Source: Euryodendron excelsum
Lineage: Eukaryota > Streptophyta > Magnoliopsida > Ericales > Pentaphylacaceae
Reading direction: 5' to 3'
DNA length: 64,000 bases
NCBI GenBank assembly: GCA_033060915.1
Contig: CM065397.1
Span: 13,658,501 to 13,722,500, forward strand
Shown here: positions 1-11,268 of the stretch, piece after piece
How positions within the stretch are numbered: the stretch's first letter is position 1
How the letters are laid out: the number at the start of each line of letters is the position of its first letter
The notes under the pieces: model-generated
The model's input: only the letters and a program-made list of their open reading frames with translations
Told to the model about the DNA's origin: nothing
Databases searched by the model: none
Made by a program: the position numbers and the translations under genes

Positions 1-1619
1 GGCCCAGCAGTCATTACTTGTAGGTGGGGTGCAGTTCCCTGCTGGACCATGGGGAGCCAGGTATGAAAAAATTACGTACGCTTCTTTACTTATAATGATT
101 CGTACAATATGTTTTGATATTGTTACAATATGTTTAATGTATATGTCAGGTGGAGATCTATATTTAGCACAGACATTACTTCCACTCATGTTGTCTGTGT
201 ATATAGAGACTAGCTAGATCGATTGTGGCCAAATGAGGTACGTATAACATGTTCGAAATTGTAATTCATATTACTTAGTTGTCTTATCACTGGTTACAAA
301 AAAAGGTACTGTCAATGTAAATGTTTGCAGTTCACCTGGAGGCCATACGATGAGATCATGCATACATTGCCGACTTATTGTTGGGCAGGGAGGGATATAT
401 GGCTGACTCGATCCCCTTTAGTATGCTTAAAGGTCGTTGAGCTACATTTACCTGATCGTGTCTTATGACAGTTTGGGTTCAGGCAGGATGTACCAGATGA
501 GTGTTATACCTTGCCTAGGTTACATGCTATTGACATGCGTGGGAGACGATGCACTACTGATTGGAGTGAGATTCATACAGAATATATCGATCGATGGGAG
601 CATAGGCGTGATCATCTGGTAGTTGGGGTTCTTGATGTTGTACAGATACGATATAACGATCCATACATGGTGTGGTACTGCCATATTACATGCCCACTCG
701 TGGCAATCCAGCTCACCTGCCTGCTACTGGATACCTTGAGGTTGGCTCCATAGTAGAGATTGCGGTTAGTAAAGCCATAACATTTTCATTTGTTTCAACG
801 TCACTTGTATACATCAGTTAGTTATACATGCTTTCCCTCATTTTTGTAGGCCCACCATATCACATCCATACATCAGCACTCAGATTGTGCCATTTATACG
901 TAGGACACGCCAACTACATTGCAGGATCTATATAGGGTACGAGACATTAGTGCCACGTTACCCCATGTATTACGTGAGCATGAGCGGATTGGACAATCGA
1001 CAACTCCCTTTCTCGTGTGGCCATCCCCCCAGGATCATTCAAGCATCAGCTGCCACAATCCTTTGATGCTTTTCGACCATCCTCATCGCATAGGACTCCG
1101 ACGATGCCAGCATATACATATCACAGTGAGTCATGAGATGTACCATCTTCATCACGTGCGACTAGTTACAAGGTCAGACCGCGTCGTTGCGCTCCTCGCC
1201 ACATTAGCTCCCCTATTACGTATGATCAGGGATTTGGTTACTCGAGACTAGGCAATGACGAGGATGCTGACGCATATGATGACCCATTGTTAGCATTAGG
1301 GCAACATATCGAGACGTCCTTTATGTATACAGAGGGTCGGGTTTCACCTGTCATGTCGTCACAGTTGATGCTTCCATTCCCACTATCATATGCAGAGGGG
1401 CCATCGTTGATTACCCAATCGAGCAGCGGGCATCCGGAGGTTTCAGTGGTAGCGCAGATCACACGGGTAGACGCACTCCCTACCGATGAGTTACATGATA
1501 CTTCACAGATCACACAGGTAGAGGCACAGTCGCAACCATCGATACCACGTGTCTATGTCCGTAGGTCGAGGAGAGATAGAAGGCCACCCCCATGTGATAC
1601 GGGAGGTCATGTATAGTAG
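1..1619 (+). pseudogene. Decayed plant mobile domain (PMD, aminotransferase-like) gene, 5' end outside window
   Basis: The family is the PMD group often annotated as 'serine/threonine-protein phosphatase 7 long form homolog', found both in host genes and in transposons. Exon pieces read in frame 1: RW..VP near the left edge, then YRD-stop-LDRLWPNE up to a GTACGT donor at 238. An intron ends in TTTGCAG at 330. The next exon (331-753) reads FTWRPYDEIMHTLP, then CWAGRDIWL, LHLPDRVL-stop-QFGFRQ and DWSEIHTEYIDRWEHR, the typical PMD core. After a further intron (acceptor TTTTTGTAG near 849) a frame-3 exon ends with RRSRRDRRPPPCDTGGHV, a usual C-terminus for these genes. In-frame stops stand at 211-213 (TAG where Q is expected) and 466-468 (TGA where R is expected). 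Both fit C-to-T decay. The family call is firm. The exact exon borders are inferred. Confidence 0.78.
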
Positions 1620-1765
1620 TTACAGTATTTAGTTTTTCATTTATTTTTGTGGAGTTTGTTATGGAAACTTTTTTTGGAGGTCCATTTGTTGTTGTGGAGT
1701 TTGTTATGGAAACTTTTTCTGGAGGTCATGTATAGTAGTTAGGGTATTTAGTTTTTCATTTTGTA
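1602..1765. repeat. 119-bp tandem duplication at the 3' end of the PMD gene
   Basis: The segment beginning GGAGGTCATGTATAGTAGTT, which spans the stop codon, occurs at 1602 and again at 1721. Inside it, GTGGAGTTTGTTATGGAAAC is repeated at 1649 and 1694. The copies differ at few positions, so the duplication is fairly young and covers the gene's last codons and 3' flank. Confidence 0.8.
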
Positions 1766-2381
1766 TTGTCTTTTGTAAAAACAATTGTTGTAACATATAT
1801 AAAGTATAGTTCATCTCTTATATGGCCTTCATATGATCATGTCATTTTATAAAATATTATTGTTGCTGTAGTCGATTGCATGAAACTTTGTACAAAAAAA
1901 ATTGAGAATTACTCAAAATGGTGGGGTACGAATTCAACCCGTGAGTTTAAGCAATTATGTAAAGGCTTTATGAATTCACGTGACTGTCAGGAATCTATTC
2001 ACGTGAATCACATTAATCCGTGACTGGTCCCTTTACAGTAAAGCATAGGTTGTATTATCTCGTTCGGTCACTAATCCCTTTAAAAAGCAACCTTGCCATT
2101 GGAGATAGCCCGATATTGAGGTATAAATAGGGAAAGGGTGGCCCGAGTAATGCAAACAAAGGGGATTGACCATGTCATAAGGGTTACCCCTGAGTGGAGA
2201 CAGATGGGGGTTGCTCAAAACGGTCACGTAATGGGGGTTGCCCATCGTTAGATAATTTGTCGGAGTGATGAACATTTATTAATGCCAATCCTATCGAAAT
2301 GGAGGGTGTCCATCATTAGATGTCTCAGAATGGGAGGTCTTGGGAAATTGGGTTTGCTCCTTCGCCGATGGGGTAAGCCTT
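1766..2381. other. Non-coding spacer with two CACGTG palindromes
   Basis: No supported gene. Apparent ORFs here (for example the reverse-strand one at 2033-2275) show no family motif. CACGTG occurs in near-palindromic contexts at 1975-1984 and 1998-2007. Confidence 0.6.
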
Positions 2382-2711
2382 GTCAGCGCCCTTTGCTTAC
2401 TTGTGCTGCTTTTTCCTTCACAAAACGCCACTGGGAGGAGTCATGTCAGCGTCGCTTGCTTACTTGTACTGCTTTCTCCTTCACAAAGTGCCACTGGGAG
2501 GAGTCCTGTCAGTGTTGCTTGCTTACCTGCGCTGTTTTCTTCTTCACAAAGCGCCATATCAGCATCTCTTGCTTACCTATGCTGCTTCCTCCTTTACAAA
2601 TGCCCACTGGGAGGAGCCATGTTAGCGTCCCTTGCTTATCTGTGCTGTTTTCTCCTTCACAAAGCGCCATTGGTAGGAGCCATGTCAGTGTTGCTTGCTT
2701 ACCTCAGTTGA
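2382..2711. repeat. 63-bp tandem repeat, about 5-6 copies
   Basis: Units begin GTCAGCG/GTCAGTG at 2382, 2445, 2508, 2558, 2621 and 2684. The spacing is 63, 63, 50, 63 and 63 bp, and the third unit lacks 13 bp (the CTGGGAGGAGTC block). Because 63 is a multiple of three, stop-free frames extend across the array in all three plus-strand frames, giving ORFs of 147, 123 and 81 codons. These are a by-product of the repeat and are not called as genes. Confidence 0.9.
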
Positions 2712-2741
2712 CGGGTTCCCACTAGGTTCATAGGACTACCA

Positions 2742-2955
2742 ACAGATGGTCAATAATACAGTTAATAAAGCATTCATGGGTTCACACTTCACGTGAAGGT
2801 TGCAAGTTGGATGGTGAATAGCCACTTCTGCATCATTTTCATGTGTTGTTTATCTTTTCTGAAACCGTCAATAGTACAGTCAATAAAGCCTGCCTTGTTC
2901 TTGACCCTTCACGTGAAGGCTGATGTTGCACACAACCCAATGAATTCACGTGAAC
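2742..2955. repeat. Duplicated block of about 119 bp with TTCACGTGAA palindromes
   Basis: ACAGT(T/C)AATAAAGC occurs near 2757 and 2875, each followed by CTTCACGTGAAG (2787-2798 and 2907-2918). A further TTCACGTGAA lies at 2945-2954. CACGTG is the plant G-box core bound by bZIP and bHLH factors. A regulatory role here is only a possibility, because no intact gene is next to it. Confidence 0.65.
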
Positions 2956-3141
2956 CCTTTAATCATGTGTTATATTGTATTGGCTATATATGCATTGTCT
3001 GAAGATGTGAAGAAGTGCCAAGCCATACTTACAAAGATGTTGAAGCGAAAATGATTATTTAGGGCATCGTCTAGTCGTTCGATTCCAAGCAACGAGACGG
3101 TTCAAAACCAATCCTTAGCCATCCATGCGGTGCGTACATAC

Positions 3142-3681
3142 ATGGACCCAGTCGGTAACAAATGGTATGGCCAAAAACGTTGCTTTCTTAACAAACCTAT
3201 CCTAATGCACGATACTATGGGTCCAGTCAGCCACATATTTATCGGCGAGACGTCTTTACATCCACCCCCCGGGGTCACCAACGATCAATGCATATACAGA
3301 GAGCCGTGGGAAGATCTGTTTGATAAACGTTGTGAAAAAGAGATGTATTACCGATGGCATGGCCTCCGTGTCCCAAAGGCCCGTTCAGCAAAGATGTTTA
3401 ACAGGAGATCACCTAACAAGAAGGTCATCAAAGTGCTGGAACACGAAATTGATCAAATGCAACGAAGGTTGGATAGATATCATTTTACAGAGCATGTAAA
3501 GACAGAATGTATTAATCCAACACAACGAATATTAGAAATTATTCAAGATCCATTACTACTTTCTGACCCAGAACTTTCAGACTTGTCAAAAGAAGAATGT
3601 GACGATAACTTTCAAAACTATCTACCTAGTAGCCATAGTGTTGTTGGCAAACCACTATGTTGCTATGAACATGGTCCATAA
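3142..3681 (+). CDS. Unrecognised ORF, 179 residues from ATG
   Basis: I do not recognise this protein. The first ATG in frame is at 3142 (MDPVGNKWYGQKR...) and the frame stays open to TAA at 3679. The sequence is rich in charged residues, with a basic and acidic helical stretch in the middle (KVIKVLEHEIDQMQRRLDRY) that could be amphipathic or a short coiled coil, and an acidic C-terminal third. There is no signal peptide or membrane segment. It has no in-frame stops, unlike nearly every other coding remnant in the window. It lies between the PMD relic and the satellite array, so it may be an internal exon of a decayed gene or a piece of a mobile element. It may also simply be an ORF spared by chance. 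Confidence 0.4.
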   Translation: MDPVGNKWYGQKRCFLNKPILMHDTMGPVSHIFIGETSLHPPPGVTNDQCIYREPWEDLFDKRCEKEMYYRWHGLRVPKARSAKMFNRRSPNKKVIKVLEHEIDQMQRRLDRYHFTEHVKTECINPTQRILEIIQDPLLLSDPELSDLSKEECDDNFQNYLPSSHSVVGKPLCCYEHGP

Positions 3682-3778
3682 AGCTTGTTAAGATTTGTAC
3701 TTCAGTATTATGTAAAAATAAGTTTTTTCATATAATATGTGTGAGTTTGGGTCATATTTGCCATTTTGTTTTTGGAGT

Positions 3779-5880
3779 TGTGCCAACTCGGGCATCGGGG
3801 TACCGAAACGGGGAGGAAGGGTCTGGGGAATGCGAAACTTGACGGGAGGCACCGGTGTGACACGAGTGACATGTGGGAGTCGACGATACATCAATCGGTG
3901 TCCCGGTTCGGAAGTTATGCAAAGTTTTAGAATTTTAATACTTAGATTTTTGAAGTTGTGCCAACTCAGGTATCGGGGTACCGAAATGGGGAGGAAGGGT
4001 TCTGGGAGTGCGAAACTTGACGGGAGGCGCCGGTGTGACACGAGTGATGTGTGGGAGTCAACGGGACGTCAATCGGTGTCTCAGTTTGGAAGTTATGCAA
4101 AGTTTTAGAATTTTAATACTTAGGTTTTCTAAGTTGTGCCAACTCGGGCGTCGGGGTACCGAAACGGGGAGGAGGGGTCCAGGGAGTGCAAAACTTGACG
4201 GGAGGACTTGTGTGACACGAGTGATGTGTGGGAGTCGACGGGACGTCAATCAGTGTCCTGTGTTTGGAAGTTATGCAAAGTTTTAGAAGTTCAATACTTA
4301 GGTTTTCTGAATTATGCCAACTCGGGCGTTAGGGTACCAAAACAGGGAGAAAGGGTCCGAGGAGTGCGAAACTTGATGGGAGGCACTAGTGTGACACAAG
4401 TGATGTGTGGGAGTTAACAACACGTCAATTGGCTTCTCGGTTTGGAAGTTATGCAAAAGTTTTAGAATTTTAATACATAGGTTTTCGAAGTTGTGCCAAC
4501 TCGGACGTCGGGGTACCGAAACGGGGAGGAAGGGTCTGGGGAATGCAAAACTTGACGGGAGGCACTGGTGTGACACGAGTGACATGTGAGAGTCGACGGT
4601 ACGTCAATCGGTGTCCCGGTTCGGAAGTTATGCAAAGTTTTAGAATTTCAATACTTAGGTTCTTGAAGTTGTGCCAACTCAGGCATCGGGGTACCGAAAT
4701 GGGGATGAAGGGTTCTGGGAGTGCAAAACTTAACAGGAGGCACCGGTGTGAGATAAGTGACGTGTGGGAGTCGACGAAACGTCAATCGGTGTCTTGGTTT
4801 GGAAGTTATGCAAAGTTTTAAAATTTTAATATTTAGGTTTTTCGAGTTGTGCCAACTTGGGCGTCGGGGTACCGAAACGGGGAGGAAGGGTCTGGGGAGT
4901 GCAAAACTTGACGGGAGACACCGGTGTGACATGAGTGATGTGTGGGAGTCGACGGGACGTCAATCGGTGTTCCGGTTTGGAAGTTATGCAAAGTTTTAGA
5001 AGTTCAATACTTAGGTTTTCCGAATTATGCCAACTCGGGCGTCAGGGTATCGAAACAGGGAGGAAGGGTTCGGGGAGTGTGAAACTTGATAAGAGGCACT
5101 AGTGTGACACAAGTGATGTGTGGGAGTTAACGGCACGTCAATCGGTGTCTCGGTTTGGAAGTTTTGCAAAAGTTTTAGAATTTTAATACTTAGGTTTTTG
5201 AAGTTGTGCCAACTCAGACGTCGGGGTACGAAAATAGGGAGGAAGGGTCTAGGGAATGCGAAACTTGACGGGAGGCACCAGTGTGACACGAGTGACAAGT
5301 GGGAGTCGACAGTACGTCAATCGGTGTCCTGGTTCGGAAGTTATGCAAAGTTTTAGAATTTCAATACTTAGGTTTTTCGAGTTGTGCCAACTTGAGCGTC
5401 GGGGTACCGAAACGGGGAGGAAGGGTCCGGGGAGTACAAAGCTTGATGGGAGGCACCGGTGTAACATGAGTGACGTGTGGAAGTCGACGGGACGTCAATC
5501 GGTGTCCCGGTTTAGAACTTATGCAAAGTTTTAGAAGTTCAATACTTAGGTTTTTCGAATTGTGCCAACTCGGGCGTCGAGGTACCAAAACGGGGAGGAA
5601 GAGTTCAAGGAGTGCGAAACTTGATAGAAGGTACCAGTGTGACAAGAATGATGTGTAGGAGTTGACCGCACGTCAATCGGTGTCCCAGTTTGGAAGTTAT
5701 GCAAAGTTTTAGAATTTCAGTACTTAGGTTTTCGAAGTTGTGCCAACTCAGGCATCGGGGTACCGAAACGGGGAGGAAGGGTCCGGGGAATGCGAAACTT
5801 AACGGGAGGCACCGGTGTGACATGAGTGACGTGTGGGAGTCGATGGTACGTTAATCGATGTCCCGGTTTGGAAGTTATGC
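3779..5880. repeat. 178-bp satellite array, about 11.8 monomers, four-monomer higher-order pattern
   Basis: The landmark TGCCAACT recurs at 3781, 3959, 4137, 4315, 4494, 4672, 4850, 5028, 5207, 5385, 5563 and 5741, a spacing of 178 or 179 bp throughout. Each monomer carries GTACCGAAACGGGGAGG and GTTATGCAAAGTTTTAGAA. Monomer variants recur in order. Type A (TC..GGGAATGC...TTCGGAAG) is at 3781, 4494 and 5207. Type B (GAAATGGGG...GGGTTCTGGGAG) is at 3959 and 4672. Type C (followed by AGAAGTTCAATAC) is at 4137, 4850 and 5385. Type D (GTACCAAAAC or GTATCGAAAC, AACTTGAT, GAGTT..C) is at 4315, 5028 and 5563. The order reads ABCD ABCD ACD A. The array ends abruptly at 5880. Apparent ORFs on both strands of this segment are repeat by-products. 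Confidence 0.93.
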
Positions 5881-7316
5881 AAGTTAAGTTCAACAGGTGC
5901 AGGAATTATTTTTTCTGATAGAAAATCCATTTGAAATGGCCTTTTTTTGGCCTTATAAAAGCCATTTGAAATGGCATTTTTAGGGGTATTTTTTCATATT
6001 TTGCCTTCGTATTTTCCTGGAGAAATTGAAGAAATTAATGTAAAAACGATTTTTAAAAAGGCATTTTTAATAAAAATGCCAATCGTAAAGGCGTCAAATC
6101 TGGGTTGCGGAATAAAGTTAAAACTAAACCCAAGCTAGGAAATAAGTTAAAAATTTTCCTTTGTCAGGAAAATTTGCCGAGGTTGTTTGTTTTTTTATAT
6201 TTGTTTTATATCTTTATTTAGTTATTTTGTTTGGTCTAAATTATTGTTTTGTCCCGAAAGTTTTGCTTAAATTTCAATGTCGGTCTTTAGTTTTTTATTC
6301 TTTAATTTGAACTTTCGAACTTGTATAATTAAATTAATATAGCTTAACCTATTAACAGATATTAAAATTATTGTCTATATTACGACACTTGGTTTTTGGT
6401 TGAATTAATTTTTAAGTTTAAACTGAAAAATAACAGACATAATGAACCCAAAAAGTCAGGTTAGGTGAAACTTAAGTTAGTAAATGACATTAATTTTTTT
6501 AGCGAAGTTCAAGAGATAAAAAATAATCTAACCTTATTTTAGGTATTGAGTTTTCCTTTGTGTTAATTATAGTTTCATGAGATGTGCTTGAGTGGTATAC
6601 ATTAGGTTCTTATTTATCAAGTTACTAGACAATTGGCTGTCTGACTTTTGCATTTGAATATATATATGTGTGTGTGTGTGTGTTTGGAGGTTTCTTAACA
6701 TTATTTTAAAAATACCTTACTATTGGGTAAGGTCACAAAAATCTTGTTGGATTAAATTGGTGTTCATGATGCTGAAAACTGTGATTCTCTCTTTCTCTGA
6801 AGTTCAATTCCTGATCATAATCTATGGTACTTAACTTTCATTTATATGATGTATGAAATTTACATAATTTATATAGACGGTAACTCTATACGAGTTCAAG
6901 AAGTAGTTTGTCGAGAGCTTGGACACCTTGTAGTAAAGGGGGAAAAAATATTGTGTAGTAACACAAATGACTCTTAAAGATAATGTGATATAGTGTTGGC
7001 CATTTCAAATTACTATTTCTTTGCTAAAAATTAGTTACATCTATGTTTTTGGTAACCTTTGTCACCTAAGGCTCATTTTGCATTGATATTGTTATCAGTT
7101 AGGACTTGTACAAGTTTTCAAGCAGATGATATTTGCTGAAAACTTCACAAAACTGGTGTGCATATTAGATCTTAATACACATTAACTTATACTATGTTTG
7201 ATGAAGGATTCTAAAAGAGTTTTGGAGCTCAATCAAGATGGGCCACTGAGAAACATTGGGTTCGTTGAGGACTCTAAACTTCTAATACAGAATCTAGCTC
7301 GCAACCTGAAACATAT
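5881..7316. other. AT-rich spacer with short palindromes and a (TG)n tract
   Basis: No gene seen. Just after the satellite lie two imperfect palindromes with ATTTGAAAT cores (5928-5940 and 5961-5975, the latter with arms GCCATTT/AAATGGC). A third, near-perfect one is at 6060-6080 (arms GGCATTTTTA/TAAAAATGCC). A TATATATG/(TG)n microsatellite lies at about 6659-6685. The ORF starting at 7198 runs across the border of element X and is rejected. Confidence 0.6.
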
Positions 7317-7678
7317 TGTAGGTGGGATTTCTTGGAAAGCCTGGCCAATCACTCGAACTAATATTACTGAGTTTCCAACCTGCTGTAAAGAGACAAAGGA
7401 GTTAGAATGGGATGACCCTCTTTGGGTCGATCATACTTTGACAGTCAAGTTAGCAATCTTAACCAATAATTGAATGAGAATAAGGACTGGGAATACTTAG
7501 AAGATCAGTTGTCCATACCTTGCCTCTTCAAGACGCTGTGTTTTATAGTGCAGTGTTTTCTGTCAAGCCTACTCATGTAATCATGGCCTACCTCATAGGC
7601 TAATGCTATTTAGAGTGGGCTGATTAGACATGAATACACCTTTATCACCATGCTTGAGTTCGACTGACCGGATGTAAG
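7317..7678 (-). repeat. X 3' LTR, fragment 1 of 3
   Basis: This matches 38663-39024 of the other LTR from TGTAGGTGGGATTTCT onward, with many substitutions. It breaks at GTAAG (7674-7678), which is the left target duplication of Y. Confidence 0.92.
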
Positions 7679-8957
7679 TGATTGAACTCTAAAAGTGCAA
7701 TCTACATATCTTAATTAGCTAATTATTAGTGTTATATTATGTTTAATTATGTTATATTAGCCCTAATCCGTCACTAACTTACTTTTATGTTAATTTTCAG
7801 GATTCCTAGCTAAAAAAGGACAAATTCACGCTAAAATGGATTAGGTGTTCGAAGGGCGTTCAAATGGTTCTCAAGGCGTTCGAACAGTGAATAAGAGTGT
7901 TCGAACGCTACATCGAACAGTGTCATGTAAAAATCAGGTTTGAAGTGCGTTCGATAAATTTAGAGAGCAGGCTTCCCCGTTCAAAGTGCGTTCGAGGAAG
8001 CGTACGAATGGTCCCCGTGGCGTTCGAATGGTTACCTTAGGGGTTTGAATGGTTGGTCGATCCTGCACAGACTTGGAAGCCTATATAAGTTAGGATTGTG
8101 GGTTATATTAAGGTTCACGATTTTTTACAGTTTTAGGAGGTAACAGCAGTTGTAGATACAACATTCTTCTAGTTTCTTTTCAAGGTTTTTCATAGTATTC
8201 ACAATTCCTGTAATTAGATTCTTAGGTTTGCAATCAATGTTTTCAGTTTCCATTTATACAACTTGTTTTTACATTACGAATATGAGTAGCTAAACTTCTT
8301 AATCTTGAGATCAAAAGCGAAGATTAATTGAATGTTTTGGATGAACAAAGGAGGTATGTTTTTGGTTTTAAAGTTAAATCCTCTAATTATTCTCTTTTCA
8401 TTTTCTTCGTTCTAGAACTTTCGAAAACCTGGATGTTTGATTATGTTCGGTAACGTTTATGCATGAATTTATATTCAGTATATGCATTACACGAATCGAT
8501 GGTACTCGTCCTTGATTAAAACAACCTCAATTATTCTAAGAGTTGGAGTTTTGAAGGATATTGGTTTTTATCGCTAAATATTCCGAACCCGAGACTCACG
8601 ACGTAGTCGAAGGGTTTGAGTTATCAGAATATCTCTTTTAGGATTTCAAAAGATGCAATTGATCTGAGCGGCTGATCCCGGGACCTTTTATTAATAGTTA
8701 AATTCTATATTGTTTCCGATTAATTAGTTTTGAGTTTGAATTAGCTTAGACAAATATACCATCTCAAAACAATTAGATTTTTCGTTTCCCTTTCTGAAGC
8801 AAGTCATAAGGTTTTTGTGAGCACCTGAGGGAAGTGTTTTTAGTACTTGTGGTTCTGTGTAATTTGCTCCCTGTGGATCGACCTCGTTCTTACAAGTTAT
8901 ATTACTCTGTCGTCCTACACTTGGGATATTTCGAGCATACATTCGGAGGCTGAGTCA
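7679..8957 (+). repeat. Y 5' LTR
   Basis: The first part (about 7845-8060) holds repeated TTCGAA motifs in CGTTCGAA-type contexts. A TATA box (TATATAA, near 8083) follows, then the leader. By eye the two LTRs differ at roughly 5-10% of positions, and most heavily in the TTCGAA block. The ORFs at 8724-9170 cross the LTR end and are not genes. Confidence 0.94.
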
Positions 8958-8963
8958 AGTTTT

Positions 8964-8981
8964 TGGCGCCATTGGCGGGGA
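8964..8981 (+). other. Y primer binding site, tRNA-Asp type
   Basis: TGGCGCCATTGGCGGGGA stands six bases after the left LTR. It differs at a few bases from the plant tRNA-Asp-complementary site TGGCGCCGTTGCCGGGGA, which is common in Athila elements. Confidence 0.85.
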
Positions 8982-9375
8982 GTATATTTTTGCATAAGGG
9001 ACTGCAAGAGGCGTGCTAGAATGCAAACCTCAGTTTTTGCGAAATCCAATGGACTGCTTCGCCATCCATCTATCACAACAAGGAAAGCGACGACTAAGGC
9101 CATATTGGTAACCTTGTTCCACTTTTTCGTGTTAGTTTTAGGATTTATTTGTTTTTCTTTTTTTTTTTAGGGGTCTAGGCATTCATTTAGATAGGAGGCA
9201 GATTTAGAGAAGATTACGCGTTGTGCTAAGTGCTTATTGGTGGTACTATTTTGCATGCGGAGATTGGAGGTTCGGCTGGGATAAATTACTTATTTTGTGG
9301 GCAACATAGTTGATATTTTTACGATATTGGAGGTTCGGTTTGACTGTACGTGCTTTTTGTGTGCATTACATATGT

Positions 9376-11072
9376 ATGTCCTCATATTTTAGAGATCACA
9401 CATGCCGTCTAGTTCAAGTCGACCCGTTACATAATCTTCCATTAGGTTATTTGACTCCATCACCCATTCGTCGAAGTCTGGTAGACCTCCATAATTTTCC
9501 CTTGATTATTGACTTAGGGCCCATTCCAATGGCAAACCTCAACGATGGCAACAATGACAACCTCGAAAGAGGAAGTAACGAAGGAGACGATCCCGTCTAA
9601 GACCGTACCATGAGGGATTACATGAATCCCCAAAGGCAAACCCCCACCTCCGCCATAGTACTTCCTGCACACCAGACCACACTGAATATTAAACCAGGAA
9701 TGCTACCTACCTTACCTCAATTTCATGGTTATGATTCGGAACAACCGTATACACATATTAAAGATTTCGAAGATGTATGCTCACTATTCCAAGATAATTT
9801 ATGTCCTAGGAAGGTTTTACTGTTGAAACTTTTCCTGTTCACTTTAAAGGATAAGGCCAAGATGTGGTTTACTTCATTGAGGCCTATGTCCATACATACA
9901 TGGCATACACTTCAAGGGGAGTTTTTAAAAAAATTCTTTCCTAAAAATCGCACCGAGGCACTCCATCGTGCCATATCCCAATTTGCACCGAATAGTGGTG
10001 AGAACTTCTTCCAATGTTGGGAGAGGTTCAAGGACCTACTTTTCGCTTGTCCACATCATGGGTTCCCTGAATGGCACATCATAAATACATTTTACTCTTC
10101 ATTGACTCCTTAATTGAAGATGTTCGTTGAATCTATGTGCGCGGGAACTTATCCAGACGAAAACCCCACAGAGGCATCTAATTACTTCGATTATTTGGCC
10201 AATTTGACTAGGGATTGGGCTAATGTTAACATGGCAAGGGATGGGTCCAATATTGGAGCACAAAATCTCACACATAAGCCCACCAACACGTCACACGTCA
10301 GAGTAAAACACTAATTGGGGGAGGTAGAAGATTTACAAGCTAAGGTCACAACACTCACTCGTAAATTGGAGGCTTTGGAAACTTCTAAGGCCACCACGAT
10401 AGTACCGGTTGAAACATCTTCATCATGTTTAGTTTGTGACACACAGGACCACAATACTACATCATGTCTTGTAATACCGGGGGTACAGGAGACACTACAT
10501 GGCCAAGTAAACGCAGTTGGCCAATTCCAAGGGGGATATCAAAATCAAAGGAGCGAGAACAATCCTTACTCCAACACATATAACCCCAGGTGGAGAAATC
10601 ACCCTAACTTTGGGTGGAAACAAGAGGGTCCTTCAAATCCTCAACCCTTCCAACAACCTCCACCACCATTCCAAACACCACCGCAATTGTTTCAAGGACA
10701 AACAGTCACGTATCCCATACTGACGGTACCACAAACATATACACCTCAACCGGCACAATACCACCCACCCCATAGGAGGACTAATGAAGATAATCACGTG
10801 ACCAATGATTTTTGATCACTCACAAACAGAGTTACGAATTTGGAACAATCACAAGGGGAGACAAATACGATAGTCAAAAACATCCACAAGATGTTGATGA
10901 CTCAACAAACGTAAAGGCGATTTCCGACCCAACCTCAACCAAACTCGAAACCTGCAAACTACGTTGACACAACACATGAACAGGTTCAGGCCATCACCCA
11001 TAGGAGTGGAAAACAACTAGAACAAACCAACCCTCCTAGCAACAATGATCAAGGGAAAAATGATGCGTCTAT
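9376..11072 (+). pseudogene. Y gag, N-terminal part, up to the W insertion
   Basis: Gag forms the particle core of the element. In frame 1 the ATG at 9376 is the earliest plausible start. ATG 9529 (MANLNDGNNDN) is an alternative and would leave a short unexplained leader. The conserved capsid-like (retrotrans_gag) region lies at about 9700-10100: QFHGYDSEQPYTHIKDFEDV, then KDKAKMWFTSL and HTWHTLQGEFLKKFFP, with RFKDLLFACPHHGFPEW near its end. Next comes a zinc-binding remnant (CLVCDTQDHNTTSCLV, near 10426) and a Pro/Gln-rich tail. In-frame stops are at 9598, 10111, 10312 and 10813, with another near 10910. The frame then meets W at 11073 and resumes at 16265 in the matching phase, so the insertion itself is the break. 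Confidence 0.88.
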
Positions 11073-11268
11073 TGTAAGCACCCCATTTTTGATCGCTCGG
11101 CAGTCTACACTCCGTCCAAACTTGTTTTCAAGTCATTGTGGGTATATTCCAATCGAAACCAATTTTCTAGATCCAAATTCCGTCTTTCCATCACTTCGTG
11201 GGCTTGTCAGGCCCAAATAGAGGCAAAATGACCAAAATGCCCTTAGGGGCATTGTCCTTTCCAAAATC

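Noticed and set aside
1238..1513. Reverse-strand 91-codon ORF over the PMD gene
   Set aside because: Mirror frame of the PMD C-terminal exon, which has a family-typical end on the plus strand.
3688..5823. Overlapping ORFs of 60-120 codons on both strands across the satellite
   Set aside because: They repeat with the 178-bp monomer and differ only by monomer variants. No family motif.
7198..7473. 91-codon plus-strand ORF
   Set aside because: It crosses the border between spacer and the X LTR at 7317, so it is a chance frame.
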